In this document: positions 8,412 through 17,590 of the stretch, in pieces
Layout: the number at the start of each line of letters is the position of its first letter
Position numbering within the stretch: position 1 is the first letter of the stretch
NCBI GenBank assembly: GCA_032718475.1
Contig: JAUCBJ010003713.1
Location: 1-23,656 of the forward strand
DNA length: 23,656 bases
Source of the DNA: Nemertoderma westbladi
Taxonomy: Eukaryota > Xenacoelomorpha > Nemertodermatida > Nemertodermatidae
Reading direction: 5' to 3'
Notes under the pieces: generated by a model
The model's database searches: none
What the model was told of the DNA's origin: nothing
The model's input: only the letters and a program-made list of their open reading frames with translations
Position numbers and translations under genes: made by a program

Positions 8412-8747
8412 ATTTATTGTTGTTTTGGAGCGAAGAAATATCTCCTCCATTACGATAGCTTTATCGAGGTTATCGTTAATAATTGATTTTCCCAGGCGAT
8501 CAAGCGATGCCATAAAATCAAACTTCCCGTGAAATTCTACGCACCGACTACAAAGGTACTCAATGTTATCGAAATTTGGACTACTTAACATTTCTATAGT
8601 TGATTCACTAAGTTGTTCACAATCTTTATGGAACCATATCCTGCATTGATCGCAAAATATAGCGGGTTGATTTGTTTCACAATTTAGTAAACAGGTTCCA
8701 CATGGGAATAATGCTTTCGATTTCGGGAATAATACCTTTGGTTTCAT
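8412..8747 (-). CDS. PHD-OTU-MULE transposase, exon 1 (PHD zinc finger)
   Basis: This exon encodes 112 residues from the ATG at 8747, with an in-frame TAA at 8756-8754 just upstream supporting that start. A complete C4HC3 PHD finger is visible: Cys16/Cys19, Cys32/Cys35, His40/Cys43 and Cys66/Cys69, with an aromatic Trp38 in CRIWFHKDC. PHD fingers commonly read histone H3 tail methylation, so a chromatin-targeting role is plausible but inferred. Residues 76-112 look helical and may be a linker. The frame stays open to 8283 (154 codons), but the extra residues lie beyond a consensus GTAAGT donor and look like translated intron. Joining to exon 2 in phase 0 yields a fusion of about 993 residues. 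A separate PHD protein from an unspliced mRNA is the main alternative. Confidence 0.75.
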
Positions 8748-8800
8748 TATCCTTTATTCGTCTGAATCCACAAGCCGATGAGCAATCCACAACAAAAGCG

Positions 8801-8830
8801 TATAAAATATATATTATATTCGTATAAAAC
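8801..8830 (-). promoter_or_regulatory. Possible TATA-rich promoter of the transposase gene
   Basis: On the minus strand TATATATTTTATA and TTTTATACG lie about 55-85 bp before the exon 1 ATG. The region is AT-rich generally, so this is suggestive only. An alternative is transcription from the right arm with a non-coding first exon ending at the GTAAGT near 10130. Confidence 0.25.
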
Positions 8831-9024
8831 TATTGCAAACAGTAATGGCAATATTAATAAAATATCTGGCTGAATTTATAATTTGTATATACTGTATGAA
8901 TCCCATCAGTAGGACAGTATAAATTTCTGTATAAATTTAATGTGCGGAATGTCTACCTGAACTGTATTTCTAAACCCAACCCAAACTGCCTTTGACACTG
9001 TCAGAGACTGGCAGAGGATGGCAG

Positions 9025-9049
9025 ATCGCATCCATCACATGGATGCGAT
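9025..9049. repeat. Perfect 11-bp hairpin
   Basis: ATCGCATCCAT, loop CAC, then ATGGATGCGAT. It lies about 280 bp upstream of the transposase exon 1 start on the minus strand. A regulatory or structural role is possible but nothing further supports it. Confidence 0.6.
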
Positions 9050-9449
9050 GTTGGCACTTATAAATGTGAATATACAAAAATAAGTTGTGGGATGTGTGGG
9101 TGAAGCTATTATTGTGCAGTTTAATTTAAAGAATTAGCAAAATAGCAAAGATTCTGTAAGCTACCTTGCCACACACACAATGATTGGATAAAAATAAAAT
9201 CAGCTGAAGAGAGTAAGCATGTATTGACTTAATGCATGTAGTGCCATTACTATTTGTACTGCAAGGGTTCCTTCCATCTACCAATAGCCGTGTAGATAAT
9301 TCACATTGGTAGCCAATAGGGACCGGGATTGAAATCTTTTGTTATCATCTCTCACTTCCTTCATTTCAGCCTCTAAAAGTTACTGTGGTTAATTACTGTA
9401 TAATATAATATTGCTTAATTAACCTTTTTTTACAATTTTTTTTTTTGGT

Positions 9450-9950
9450 ACACACTGACAGACCGACAGTCTGACCAACCGACCGACCAACAGACTGACC
9501 GACAGACTGACCAATCGACCGACAGACTGAGCGACTGACTGACCAACCGACTGACCAACCGACCAACAGACTGACCGAAATACTGACCAACCGACCGAGA
9601 GACTGACCGACAGACTGACCAGCCAACCGACCGACCGACTGACAGACTAACCAACTGACGTACCGATCCATCAACTGACCGACCGACCAACAGACTGAAT
9701 GATAAATTTTCCAACCGACCGACGGACTCACATACAAAACCAACTGCCACAAGGACCAACCAACCAACCAACAAACTGACCGACAGATTGAATGAAAGAC
9801 TGACCAACCGACTGACAGACAGACTAACCAACTGACCTACCGACCAATCAACCAACCGACAGACTGAACGACTGACTGACCAACTAACCGACCGACAGAC
9901 TGACCGACAGACTAACCAACTGACCTACCGACAGACTCACCTACCTATAT
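9450..9950 (-). repeat. Right TIR inner tetranucleotide array (GACCGACAGACT type)
   Basis: This is the inverted counterpart of 4294-4660, with the same GACC/GACA/GACT words on this strand. It is about 130 bp longer than the left copy. The long minus-strand open frames over it (9393-9767 and 9430-9855) translate the repeat into serine/valine/glycine-rich peptides and are not genes. Confidence 0.85.
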
Positions 9951-10600
9951 ACTGTAGAACTTATTACTAAATGAAATAAACTGATTTCGTTATGGATATA
10001 ATATACTGAAATTGTGCCCCAATAATTGATTTATATAAACTAAGGCTATTTTTATTCGGAATTAAATGGTGTTTAAACACAATTAATTTATTGGTTAATT
10101 TTATTACTTCAATAAAGTATTTAAACTTACAAATTATGTATTTCCTGTGTCTCGTTCGTTTCTGGTACAGTATCCGTAATTCTTCCTTCACCGTTTTCCA
10201 GTATTTCATAGATGGGTGGGCCGATTTTATGATTAAGAGTAAAATTTTGCAGAGTAATTAATTCCATTCTGTTGAAATTTGTACTGTACGAGGTTGACAT
10301 AATTTTGACTCTTCTCGCTGAAACTCTTCCACGAATAATAACGATGGATTGAAATACATAATTCTTCCACATATTTGCTACTGTAAATGTCGCTTATGTT
10401 ATAAATATCATTCTCCACCACCAATTGTGATAACTGTGTGTCCTACAGTAAATTGTGCCCACATATCCCAGAGCACAACAGAACCCTTGCCCTTGGAATT
10501 TATTTACAAATGCCCTGCCCTGATAAATGCCCGTTCAGAAAATACACTGTACTTTATTTTATTTTTTTGATTAATTTTTTTAATGATGTCTATTGTATAT
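9951..10600 (-). other. Right-arm segment: shared part plus a right-only stretch
   Basis: About 9951-10075 is the inverted copy of 4180-4293 (both contain ATGAAATAAACTGATTTCGT or its complement, and the GGGGCACAATTTCAG word). From about 10076 to 10600 the sequence has no counterpart in the left arm, where a duplicated module sits instead. This right-only stretch holds a possible exon (10131-10372). Confidence 0.6.
10131..10372 (-). CDS. Possible small upstream exon in the right arm (uncertain)
   Basis: A minus-strand frame from an ATG at 10372 runs about 80 codons to a consensus donor, ATAATTT|GTAAGTTTA (GT at 10130-10129). It is non-repetitive, unlike the rest of the arm. The segment ITLQNFTLNHKIGPPIYEI is faintly like the first helix and strand of double-stranded-RNA-binding domains, but the rest does not follow that pattern and I do not assign it. 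The exon ends in phase 2; the good CAG acceptor at 8762 would not keep it in frame with the PHD exon. It may be a 5' untranslated exon, a remnant, or chance. Confidence 0.2.
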
Positions 10601-11336
10601 CATATACGTGTAAAGTAGCGTGGTTGATAGATGAGCCTCTGCATTTATACGGGCTTGGCACCGTTTTTTGTGTTCTTCATGAATGTAAAACACAAAAAGC
10701 TGCATTACTGTAATTATTATTTCATATAATCGTATAATTGTTTCCCCGTTGTAGCAAATACAGTATAACATCTGTTGTGGCGATTGTGTCCCCCGTTGTG
10801 GCGATTGTTTCCTCCGTTGTGGCAACTATAACCTCCGTAGTGGCGATTGTTTCTTCCGTTGGGGCAACTATAACATCTGTTGTGGCGATTGTTTCCAAAG
10901 GGCGGCAACTTTAACTATAACACCCAACAATAAATACTTTTTATTTCAATAACTAAGTATACAGTACTTTAAATAGGGGGGTCTTTCGATACAAACGATA
11001 TTTACAGAAATAACAACTGATTACTTCCAAAACTAATACCTTAACAATGTACCACAAATGGACATAATGATGTCCATTTGTATATCATATACGTGTAAAA
11101 TAGCGTGGTTGATAGATGAGCCTCTGCATTTATACGGGCTTGGCACCGTTTTTTGTGTTCTTCATGAATGTAGAACACAAAAAGCTGCATTACTGTAATT
11201 ATTTTTCGTATAATCGTACAATTGTTTCCCCGTTGTGGCAACTATAACATCTGTTGATATAACTCCGTATTCCACCGTTTGGGTTCGTTTGGGTACCGTT
11301 TGGGTCCGTTTGGGTTTTTAGTCCTACCCGTGATTA
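10601..11336 (-). repeat. Right TIR middle block
   Basis: This is the inverted copy of the left middle block. It contains the CATTCATGAAGAACACAAAA module twice (about 10605-10690 and 11075-11180, complementary strand), the CAATCGCCACAACGG-type minisatellite (about 10780-10900) and the CCCAAACGG units next to GTCCTACCCGTG (11270-11332). Compared with the left arm it lacks the CTGAAAGCAATTGG modules and their G runs. Minus-strand open frames of 60-81 codons here are repeat translations. Confidence 0.8.
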
Positions 11337-13040
11337 GACACTTGAGTTCTGTATATTGTGGTAATTAGACGTTAGTGAAGTTTTGCGGTAATTAGACACT
11401 GAATATTAATAACTACCGTACTGTATATTGTGGTAATTAAACACTCTTGCATTCTGTATATTGTGGTAATTAGATGCAGTGTGGTCTTGTGGTAAATAGA
11501 CACTGCGTTCTGTATATTGTGGTAATTAGATGCCATTGTAAAATAATATTGTGGTAATTAGATGCAGTATAGTCTTGTGGTAAATAGATTGTGGTAATTA
11601 GACGCGGTATAGTGTTGTGGTAATTAGAGACTTGCGTTCTGTATATTGTGGTAATTAGATGCCACTGTAAAATAATATTGTGGTAATTAGATTCAGTGTA
11701 GTCTTGTGGTAAATAGATTGTGGTAATTAGACGCTGTATAGTGTTGTGGTAATTATACACTTGCATTCTGTATATTGTGGTAATTAGATGCCATTGTAAA
11801 ATATTATTGTGGTAATTAGATGCAGTGTAGTCTTGTGGTAAATAGATTGTGGAATTAGACGCAGTATAGTCTTGTGGTAATTAGACGCAGTATAGTCTTG
11901 TTGTAATTAGACGCAGTATAGTCTTGTGGTAATTAGACACTTGCGTTCTGTATATTGTGGTAATTAGATGCCATTGTAAAATAATATTGTGGTAATTAGA
12001 TGCAGTGTAGTCTTGTGGTAAATAAATTATGGTAATTAGACGCAGTGTTGTGTTGTGGTAATTAGACGCAGTATAGTGTTGTGGTAATTAGACGCAGTAT
12101 AGTCTTGTGGTAATTAGACACTCTTGCATTCTGTATATTGTGGTAATTAGATGCCATTGTAAAATAATATTGTGGTAATTAGATGCAGTGTAGTCTTGTG
12201 GTAAATAGATTGTGGTAATTAGACGCAGTTTTGTGTTGTGGTAATTAGACGCAGTATAGTGTTGTGGTAATTAGACGCAGTATAGTCTTGTGGTAATTAG
12301 ACACTCTTGCATTCTGTATATTGTGGTAATTAGATGCCATTGTAAAATAATATTGTGGTAATTAGATGCAGTGTAGTCTTGTGGTAAATAGATTGTAGTA
12401 ATTAGACGCAGTATAGTGTTGTGGTAATTATACACTTGCATTCTGTATATTGTGGTAATTAGATGCCATTGTAAAATATTATTGTGGTAATTAGATGCAG
12501 TGTAGTCTTGTGGTAAATAGATTGTGGAATTAGACGCAGTATAGTCTTGTGGTAATTAGACGCAGAATAGTCTTGTTGTAATTAGACGCAGTATAGTCTT
12601 GTGGTAATTAGACACTTGCGTTCTGTATATTGTGGTAATTAGATGCCATTGTAAAATAATATTGTGGTAATTAGATGCAGTGTGCAGTGTAGTCTTGTTC
12701 GTAAATAGATTGTGGTAATTAGACGCAGTGTTGTGTTGTGGTAATTAGACGCAGTATAGTGTTGTGGTAATTAGACGCAGTATAGTCTTGTGGTAATTAG
12801 ACACTTGCGTTCTGTATATTGTGGTAATTAGATGCCATTGTAAAATAATATTGTGGTAATTAGATGCAGTGTAGTCTTGTGGTAAATAGACACTTGAGTT
12901 CTGTATATTGTGGTAATTAGATGACATTGTAAAATAACATTGTGGTAATTAGATGCCTGTATCGAATTGTTGGGGTAGATTGTGGTAGATTGTGGTAGTT
13001 TGTGGTAGGTTGGGGTAGGTTGGGGTAATTAGTAGGACCG
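11337..13040 (-). repeat. Right TIR outer satellite array
   Basis: The inverted copy of 1863-3071, about 1.7 kb against 1.2 kb on the left, so copy number differs. The inner boundary is the same in both arms (GTCCTACCCGTGATTAGACA here). One unit at about 12680-12715 carries a private variant (GCAGTGTGCAGTGTAG and TTGTTCGTAAATAG) whose complement occurs once in the left arm at 2708-2742. Confidence 0.9.
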
Positions 13041-13049
13041 GCGCGTCGA
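13041..13049. repeat. Target-site duplication of the MULE, right copy
   Basis: GCGCGTCGA immediately after the right terminus GTAGGACCG. It is identical to 1854-1862. Confidence 0.9.
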
Positions 13050-13545
13050 TGCCATTTCGACGAAAAACCCCGCGCCAACTAAATTTTTAAGCACGTCGAT
13101 GCAATTTCGAAGAAACCCTGCGCCAACTAAATTTTTAAGCGCGCCACACATTGAAACAATTTTGAAAAGCGCCACGCCAATGCAAATTCAATTTGAGGGG
13201 GTGTAACCAATTTGTCAATGTCAGTCAGTACTGCTGTACCAGTCCCTGCTGCCATATATGTGTATACAACAGTCAGACCTGTATGGAATCCATCCAAAAA
13301 GTGCGCGGGATAGCGCGCCAACCAATTTTTATGTGCGCCGCGCGCTGATGCAATTTCGAAGAAACCCCGCGGCCGCGCCAACCTGTCAGCCTGTCAACGA
13401 AATTTTTAAGCGCGCCGCACATTGAAACAATTTTGAAGAGCGCCGCGCCAATCTGCCAATGCAATTTAAATTTTGAAGGAGTGTAACCAGTCTGCCAATA
13501 ATGTCAGTACTGCTGTACTATGTCCCTGTTCCAGGCTGCAAACCA
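13050..13545 (+). repeat. Dispersed/tandem repeat, right half and an uninterrupted second copy
   Basis: Two related units follow each other, at about 13050-13265 and 13320-13545. Both contain GCAATTTCGAAGAAACC, a CGCGCCAAC motif, AATTTTTAAGCGCGCC, CACATTGAAACAATTTTGAA and GTGTAACCA, then a CAGTACTGCTGTAC segment. Within the first unit a block of about 50 bp is itself duplicated. The spacer 13279-13345 matches the sequence left of the MULE (1794-1862). The family is unknown; short open frames over it are not convincing. Confidence 0.75.
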
Positions 13546-13748
13546 CCACTGAACCGCGCACAACGCCCGCGCACAATTTTTCAGCCGTGCAATATCTGAC
13601 AATATACCGCGCATGGACTGAAAAAAACGCCCACACCACGCTGAAAAACAATTCAATTCACACAAACATACGAATAAATAAATAAATAAAAAAAAGTATT
13701 ATTTATTAACGTACCCGTAAGTAAAGAAATAAATAAATAAATTTAAGC
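13546..13748. other. Spacer without recognised gene
   Basis: GC-moderate DNA followed by an AT-rich (AAAT)n-like stretch at about 13675-13745. The open frame at 13473-13685 overlaps the dispersed repeat and shows no domain. Confidence 0.4.
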
Positions 13749-13970
13749 AATGCAAAATGAAAAAAAAACGTGAGCGAAATTTTTCATTTTAACAATGTAA
13801 AATGAAAACGAAACGCGAGCGAAGCGTGTGAAATTTTTAATTTTGATATGTAACGTAGGCCAGCAGGTCTAAAATGAAAAAAAACGCGAGCGAAGCGAGT
13901 GAAATTTTTTTATTTTAACAATGCAAAATGGAAAAGAAACGCGAGCGAAGCGAGTGAAATTTTTTATGGC
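13749..13970 (+). repeat. Four imperfect tandem units with ACGCGAGCGAAGCGAGTG
   Basis: Units start at about 13749, 13793, 13865 and 13920. Each has AATG(C/T)AAAATG, an A-rich stretch, CGCGAGCGAAGCG(A/T)GTG, AAATTTTT and TTTTAAC. Spacing is irregular (about 45-70 bp). Function unknown. Confidence 0.7.
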
Positions 13971-14015
13971 TAATTATTTTTCTCATTAAATTGCAGTTTT
14001 CAGTAAGGGAAAATA

Positions 14016-14436
14016 CCCCGAATCGGGGCATAGAGGCAAACCCCGATTCTGGGTCTTGTAATGCCCCGATTCTGGGGTCTCCCATAGACATTTTTTCTCC
14101 TTAATTTCCGCATGTGAAGATTTTAATACCGCAATTTCGTTTTAACATATTCGAATACACATTTATATGTTCTAAGTTCTACAAATAAGAAAACTTTGGA
14201 GTAATAATGAAATCTTCCGGCTTCAATATTGTACCGGAAAATCTAATGTAAATTATACCCCGAATCAGGGTATCCAGGACTCCCTGTACCCCGAATCGGG
14301 GCTTGCGATATTTTCATACAGCCTGCGGAGCACCAATTCGGGGTCAATATTTTCTAGTACACCGATTCAGGAATTCAATTTTCTCGAAAATACACCGAAT
14401 CAGCTCTTTTTTTCCACTCAGACACCGATTCGGTGT
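14016..14436. repeat. Cluster of nine near-palindromic CCCCGAATCGGGG motifs
   Basis: Copies or variants lie at about 14016, 14041, 14064, 14258, 14289, 14331, 14360, 14393 and 14422. Orientation alternates (CCCCGAATC against CCCCGATTC). The first five to six keep the C4/G4 arms; the last ones become CACCGATTC, ending in the near-perfect palindrome ACACCGATTCGGTGT. The spacers between them are unrelated, so this is not a simple tandem array. Confidence 0.7.
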
Positions 14437-14439
14437 ATA

Positions 14440-15815
14440 TTTTCTAGTCGTTATTTATATTTTTCAATGGATTTTCCTGCTGTAATTTATATTTTAATTA
14501 GAATTAATATTATATAAAGTAACAAATTAATTAAAATATTTAATATATTTGCGATGCGAGTATATTTGGTGATTTCATATTGTATTATTGTTAGTTATTA
14601 TACGTACTTTGTCATTGTAATTAATGTATACTACGTTTTAGTGCTTATTGCTTATTGTTAGACAAATTGCAATTATATCTATATATAATATTATGTGCTA
14701 TGCTGCTATGATGTACTATAATAATATTATAACTATAATACTATAATAATAATATAATGACAGTCCATGTGTTAACTGGGATGGCTCTCCTAATGTCTGT
14801 CTCAGTGGGCAATGGAGAATAGTGTGTGCTATGGAAAGTATTAAGTAATAACGAACATGCCTTTTTGTACGAAGTTGGAGGCTGAAAGAAATTTGGGATC
14901 TATCTATCTATGTGGCGGGCTGGAGGGCCTTGTTTGTCCACAAAATGGCTTGGCCGCACGAGCATTTAATGAAACACTGTGAAACAGGTATCGAATGAAA
15001 TGTTCTCTAGTTGGTGAAAAAAAAGTTTGAAAATCTTAGACCAAAGGGTATCGAGAAATTGACATGTATTGGCTTTTTGCACAAAATACTCATTTCAGCT
15101 GATTTTTAGCGGTTCTACAAGTGGGAACTAATTATTTTACATGGTAAGAATAACTTATTCTTATATAAATATTAAATTGAAATAAATTGCTAGAGTCTCT
15201 AATCTCTATAACCCATTCCATCAAAGTCTTTAATTAATTTAAGAAATTAATGTTAAGAATGCATGTTTTTAATTGATTGAAATGATTTAAGTGATATTTA
15301 TTGTTGAATTATCCACGCTGGACACATATTTCCATAGACCACTATTATAGGTAGATTAGCCTTCTTAATTCAGCCTAGCTAGAACTCCATCTTGCTTGCT
15401 TCCATCCAATCACAGACTAATAACTGAATAACTACCTACTATTATCTACTGAATATGAATAATGTATTGACAATAGATATCATCAGAGTTGTAGGCCTAT
15501 GAGTCTGACAGTCTTCCACTTACCCAAGACTGCAGATAGGGTGCATTTATAGTCAGATGCCGTCCGATCCGATCCGATCCGATGCATTTCGGCAATTATT
15601 GTAGCTACAACTGTCAGACTGCAGACTGTACAAGCCTAGCTGCTGAGGCCTACTTCTGTTTTGCCTAACACTGAACGCACAACGCAGTATGACTATTGGC
15701 CTAGGCCTATTGCATTATTGCTGTATTGTATATGGCAGTATGCAGGTATGGCAGTAGGCCTACTGCAGTACAGCAGAACTGCAGTACACAGTATGGGATC
15801 GTTCGTAGCTCTGTA
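14440..15815. other. AT-rich stretch without recognised gene
   Basis: No coding region is supported over about 1.4 kb. It has AT-rich microsatellite-like DNA (14680-14760, ATAATA and TATAAT words), a (CCGAT)n run at about 15569-15583 and several TAGGCCTA words near 15650-15770. Nothing resembling a promoter for the pseudogene downstream is evident. Confidence 0.5.
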
Positions 15816-16600
15816 GCTGACTGTGGTGTTCAGAAGGAAATCGGACATGCGTTGGATGTCCTGGAATGGAGTCTACCGACCAACTTGCAGGATGAGGCTG
15901 TCCCTCTGCAGCTCTGATCCTGGGCGGTGGAGACTGTGCTGATGGCAGGATGGCGGCGGAAACGGGAAGCGGGAAGACCGGGGCATTCTGTATCCCGATA
16001 CTACAGCTGGTCCATGAAACTCTACGGTACAAACTCCGAGATGGAAAACTCAATGGGAAATCGGGGGGAAGAAGTAGACCTACGAAATTTCAGTTGAACC
16101 CATTCGATAGAGCGATAGAGAGAGGTGACCAGTTGGCCATCTCCCCGGACGGATTGCTGTGTCATGCACGTGACCAGAGGAGTTGGCACGGTACCCGAAC
16201 GACTAAAGGAATAGTCGGATCCGGTCGTTACTATTCAGCTATTACGAGGCGCGACATTCGATATCGGGACTGATAAAAATAGTTTTGGCTTCGGAGGAAA
16301 CGATAAGAAGTGCTTCGGGCGGCGTTTTGACGACTATGGACAACCATACGGACTAGGCGACGTGATCGGTTATCGGATCGATCTGGATGTGGGCACAATT
16401 GGGTTTGGGTACCGGTACAGTAAAAACGGAAGTGATCTCGGGAAAGCTTTCGAGATTCCCGCTAATTTACGCAAACTCCCGTTATTCCTGTATTCCCGTC
16501 GGTATCTTTAAAGAATGCTGAAATTATGTTTATTTTCGCCGAATTTATCCGTTTATCTGCGCATCTTCTTTCCGGGTACACCATTGTATCCCGGGCGCCG
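15816..16600 (+). pseudogene. DDX1 (DEAD-box helicase with SPRY domain) N-terminal pseudogene
   Basis: Pieces in changing frames line up in order with the N-terminal 250-260 residues of animal DDX1. First comes GVQKEIGHALDVLEWSLPTN (about 15816-15909). Next is LILGGGD followed by the Walker A segment MAAETGSGKTGAF (15911-16240 frame). Then comes the start of the SPRY domain (WHGTRTTKG, about 16180), the SPRY core FGFGG, FDDYG, YSKNG, GKAFEIP (16254-16480) and a last piece with SLKNAEIMF and a GYTIVSRAP end (16502-16600). Frameshifts fall near 15906, 16235 and 16485, and roughly 15-20 codons after the YYE position are missing. No intron interrupts the piece, so a processed copy is plausible. 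The helicase core after the SPRY insert is absent. DDX1 normally acts in RNA processing and tRNA ligation; this copy cannot. Confidence 0.85.
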
Positions 16601-16605
16601 TTTTG

Positions 16606-16805
16606 TACCTACAATGTACCAAGTTGTGTACCTATTGTACCAAGTTGTGTACCTATTATGTACCAAGTTTTGTACCTTTTGTACCTATTGTACCAAGTTG
16701 TGTACCTATTATGTACCAAGTTGTGTACCTTTTACACCTACTATGTACCAAGTTGCGTACATTTTGTACCTATTATGTAACAGTTGTGTACGGTCTTGTA
16801 CCTAT
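16606..16805 (+). repeat. GTACCAAGTTGTGTACCT minisatellite
   Basis: About seven imperfect copies of a 21-33 bp unit built from CCAAGTTGTGTACC plus TATT(A)TGTA. It begins exactly where DDX1 similarity stops. The 70-100 codon open frames here translate the repeat and are not genes. Confidence 0.8.
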
Positions 16806-17590
16806 TTATGTTTCCTAAAGTAAAGATGTGTAATCTGATTATTATTATGATTGCTACATAACATGGTACTAACATGGTCTTATCTTATAACCGTTAACAA
16901 CAGTGTTTGTTAGCTTATCCAATTCCGCTAACATGAACCCACAAAGTAAGCCGTTGAGCAATATTGGGAGCACGAGGTTGATTACCAATCAACCTCGTGT
17001 CAGCCCAGTAAACGGGGACAATAGGCCCCAAAGGAGACACACACAATAAGGGTCAGGGGCCAACCCCTAACAGAGAGAGAACAACAGGGGCAACGGGAAA
17101 CACACCAGGGAAGGTGAAAGGGCCAGAAGTGGGATATTAGCCAATGGGGGGACAGCATCGACTAGGTACAGTAATATGGCCAACTGTGCAGTACATATAT
17201 TACCTGTTGGTGCTTCCCTATTCAGTTTAGTTTACTCAGTCAGATCAGTAGGGTGGAACGGGGACTTCTGTCACCGTCCGCTACCGCCATCATACTTATC
17301 TACCGGTAACCGTGTCATACTATACTGTGCTATATCAGACTATTATACCTTTATACATATTACCGAACATCAGAACTCTTTTACCTTTCACACACGGCGG
17401 GGACGCGTAGATAGAAAACCCAACGGATAAACCGGGATCCGTAAATCCCGTCACAGTGACAGAACTAGATCCACCCAGCTGCCCTGACAGTGATAGAATC
17501 CTAGCAGCTGCCCTAACAGTCTGACAGTGATAGAACTAGATCCAACCAACTGGCCTGACAGACTGTGGCTGCCAGCCACCAGAGATAAAG
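16806..17590 (+). other. Leader region before the gag-like frame
   Basis: No gene is supported. It holds a perfect 12-bp hairpin (16971-16999), a GGGGCCAACCCC-rich stretch (17045-17075), and a duplicated block at about 17456-17570. That block repeats GTGA(C/T)AGAACTAGATCCA (17456 and 17527) and CAGCTGCCCT(G/A)ACAG (17477 and 17505). If the gag-like ORF belongs to an LTR element this should be its untranslated leader, but I could not recognise an LTR end or primer-binding site with confidence. Confidence 0.45.
16971..16999. repeat. Perfect 12-bp hairpin
   Basis: CACGAGGTTGAT, loop TACCA, ATCAACCTCGTG. The stem has no mismatch. It lies about 600 bp before the gag-like frame; a structural role in a retrotransposon leader is possible but unproven. 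Confidence 0.75.

Larger units (their letters stand above)
8748..9449. other. MULE internal non-coding stretch upstream of exon 1
   Basis: No coding region is supported. The segment holds the TATA-like sequences next to exon 1, an 11-bp perfect hairpin at 9025-9049, and unremarkable AT-rich DNA up to the inner edge of the right arm. It would be the 5' untranslated region, first intron or promoter of the transposase gene. Confidence 0.5.
1863..13040 (-). mobile_element. Complete long-TIR Mutator-like DNA transposon (MULE)
   Basis: The element is 11,178 bp, bounded by a 9-bp direct repeat. Its termini are inverted: GGTCCTACTAATTACCCC at the left matches the reverse complement of the right end. 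Only the very first base differs (G left, C right). The arms contain, from outside in, a CTAATTACCACAA satellite, a middle block and a GTCGGTCA-type array, all inverted between the two sides. The centre encodes, on the minus strand, a PHD-OTU-MULE transposase in two exons. The DDE residues, the CxxH motif between the second Asp and the Glu, and the 9-bp duplication agree on the superfamily. The open transposase and matching ends suggest recent activity (inference). The element class, size and boundaries are well supported; the family name is not known to me. Confidence 0.92.

Noticed and set aside
9393-9855. Long minus-strand frames with Ser/Val/Gly/Trp repeats (and 4440-4634 on the plus strand)
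   Set aside because: They are direct translations of the 4-nt periodic array in the TIRs, in overlapping frames.
11470-12927. Minus-strand frames reading NYHNI repeats in the satellite
   Set aside because: Translation of CTAATTACCACAA units; there is no evidence of a gene.
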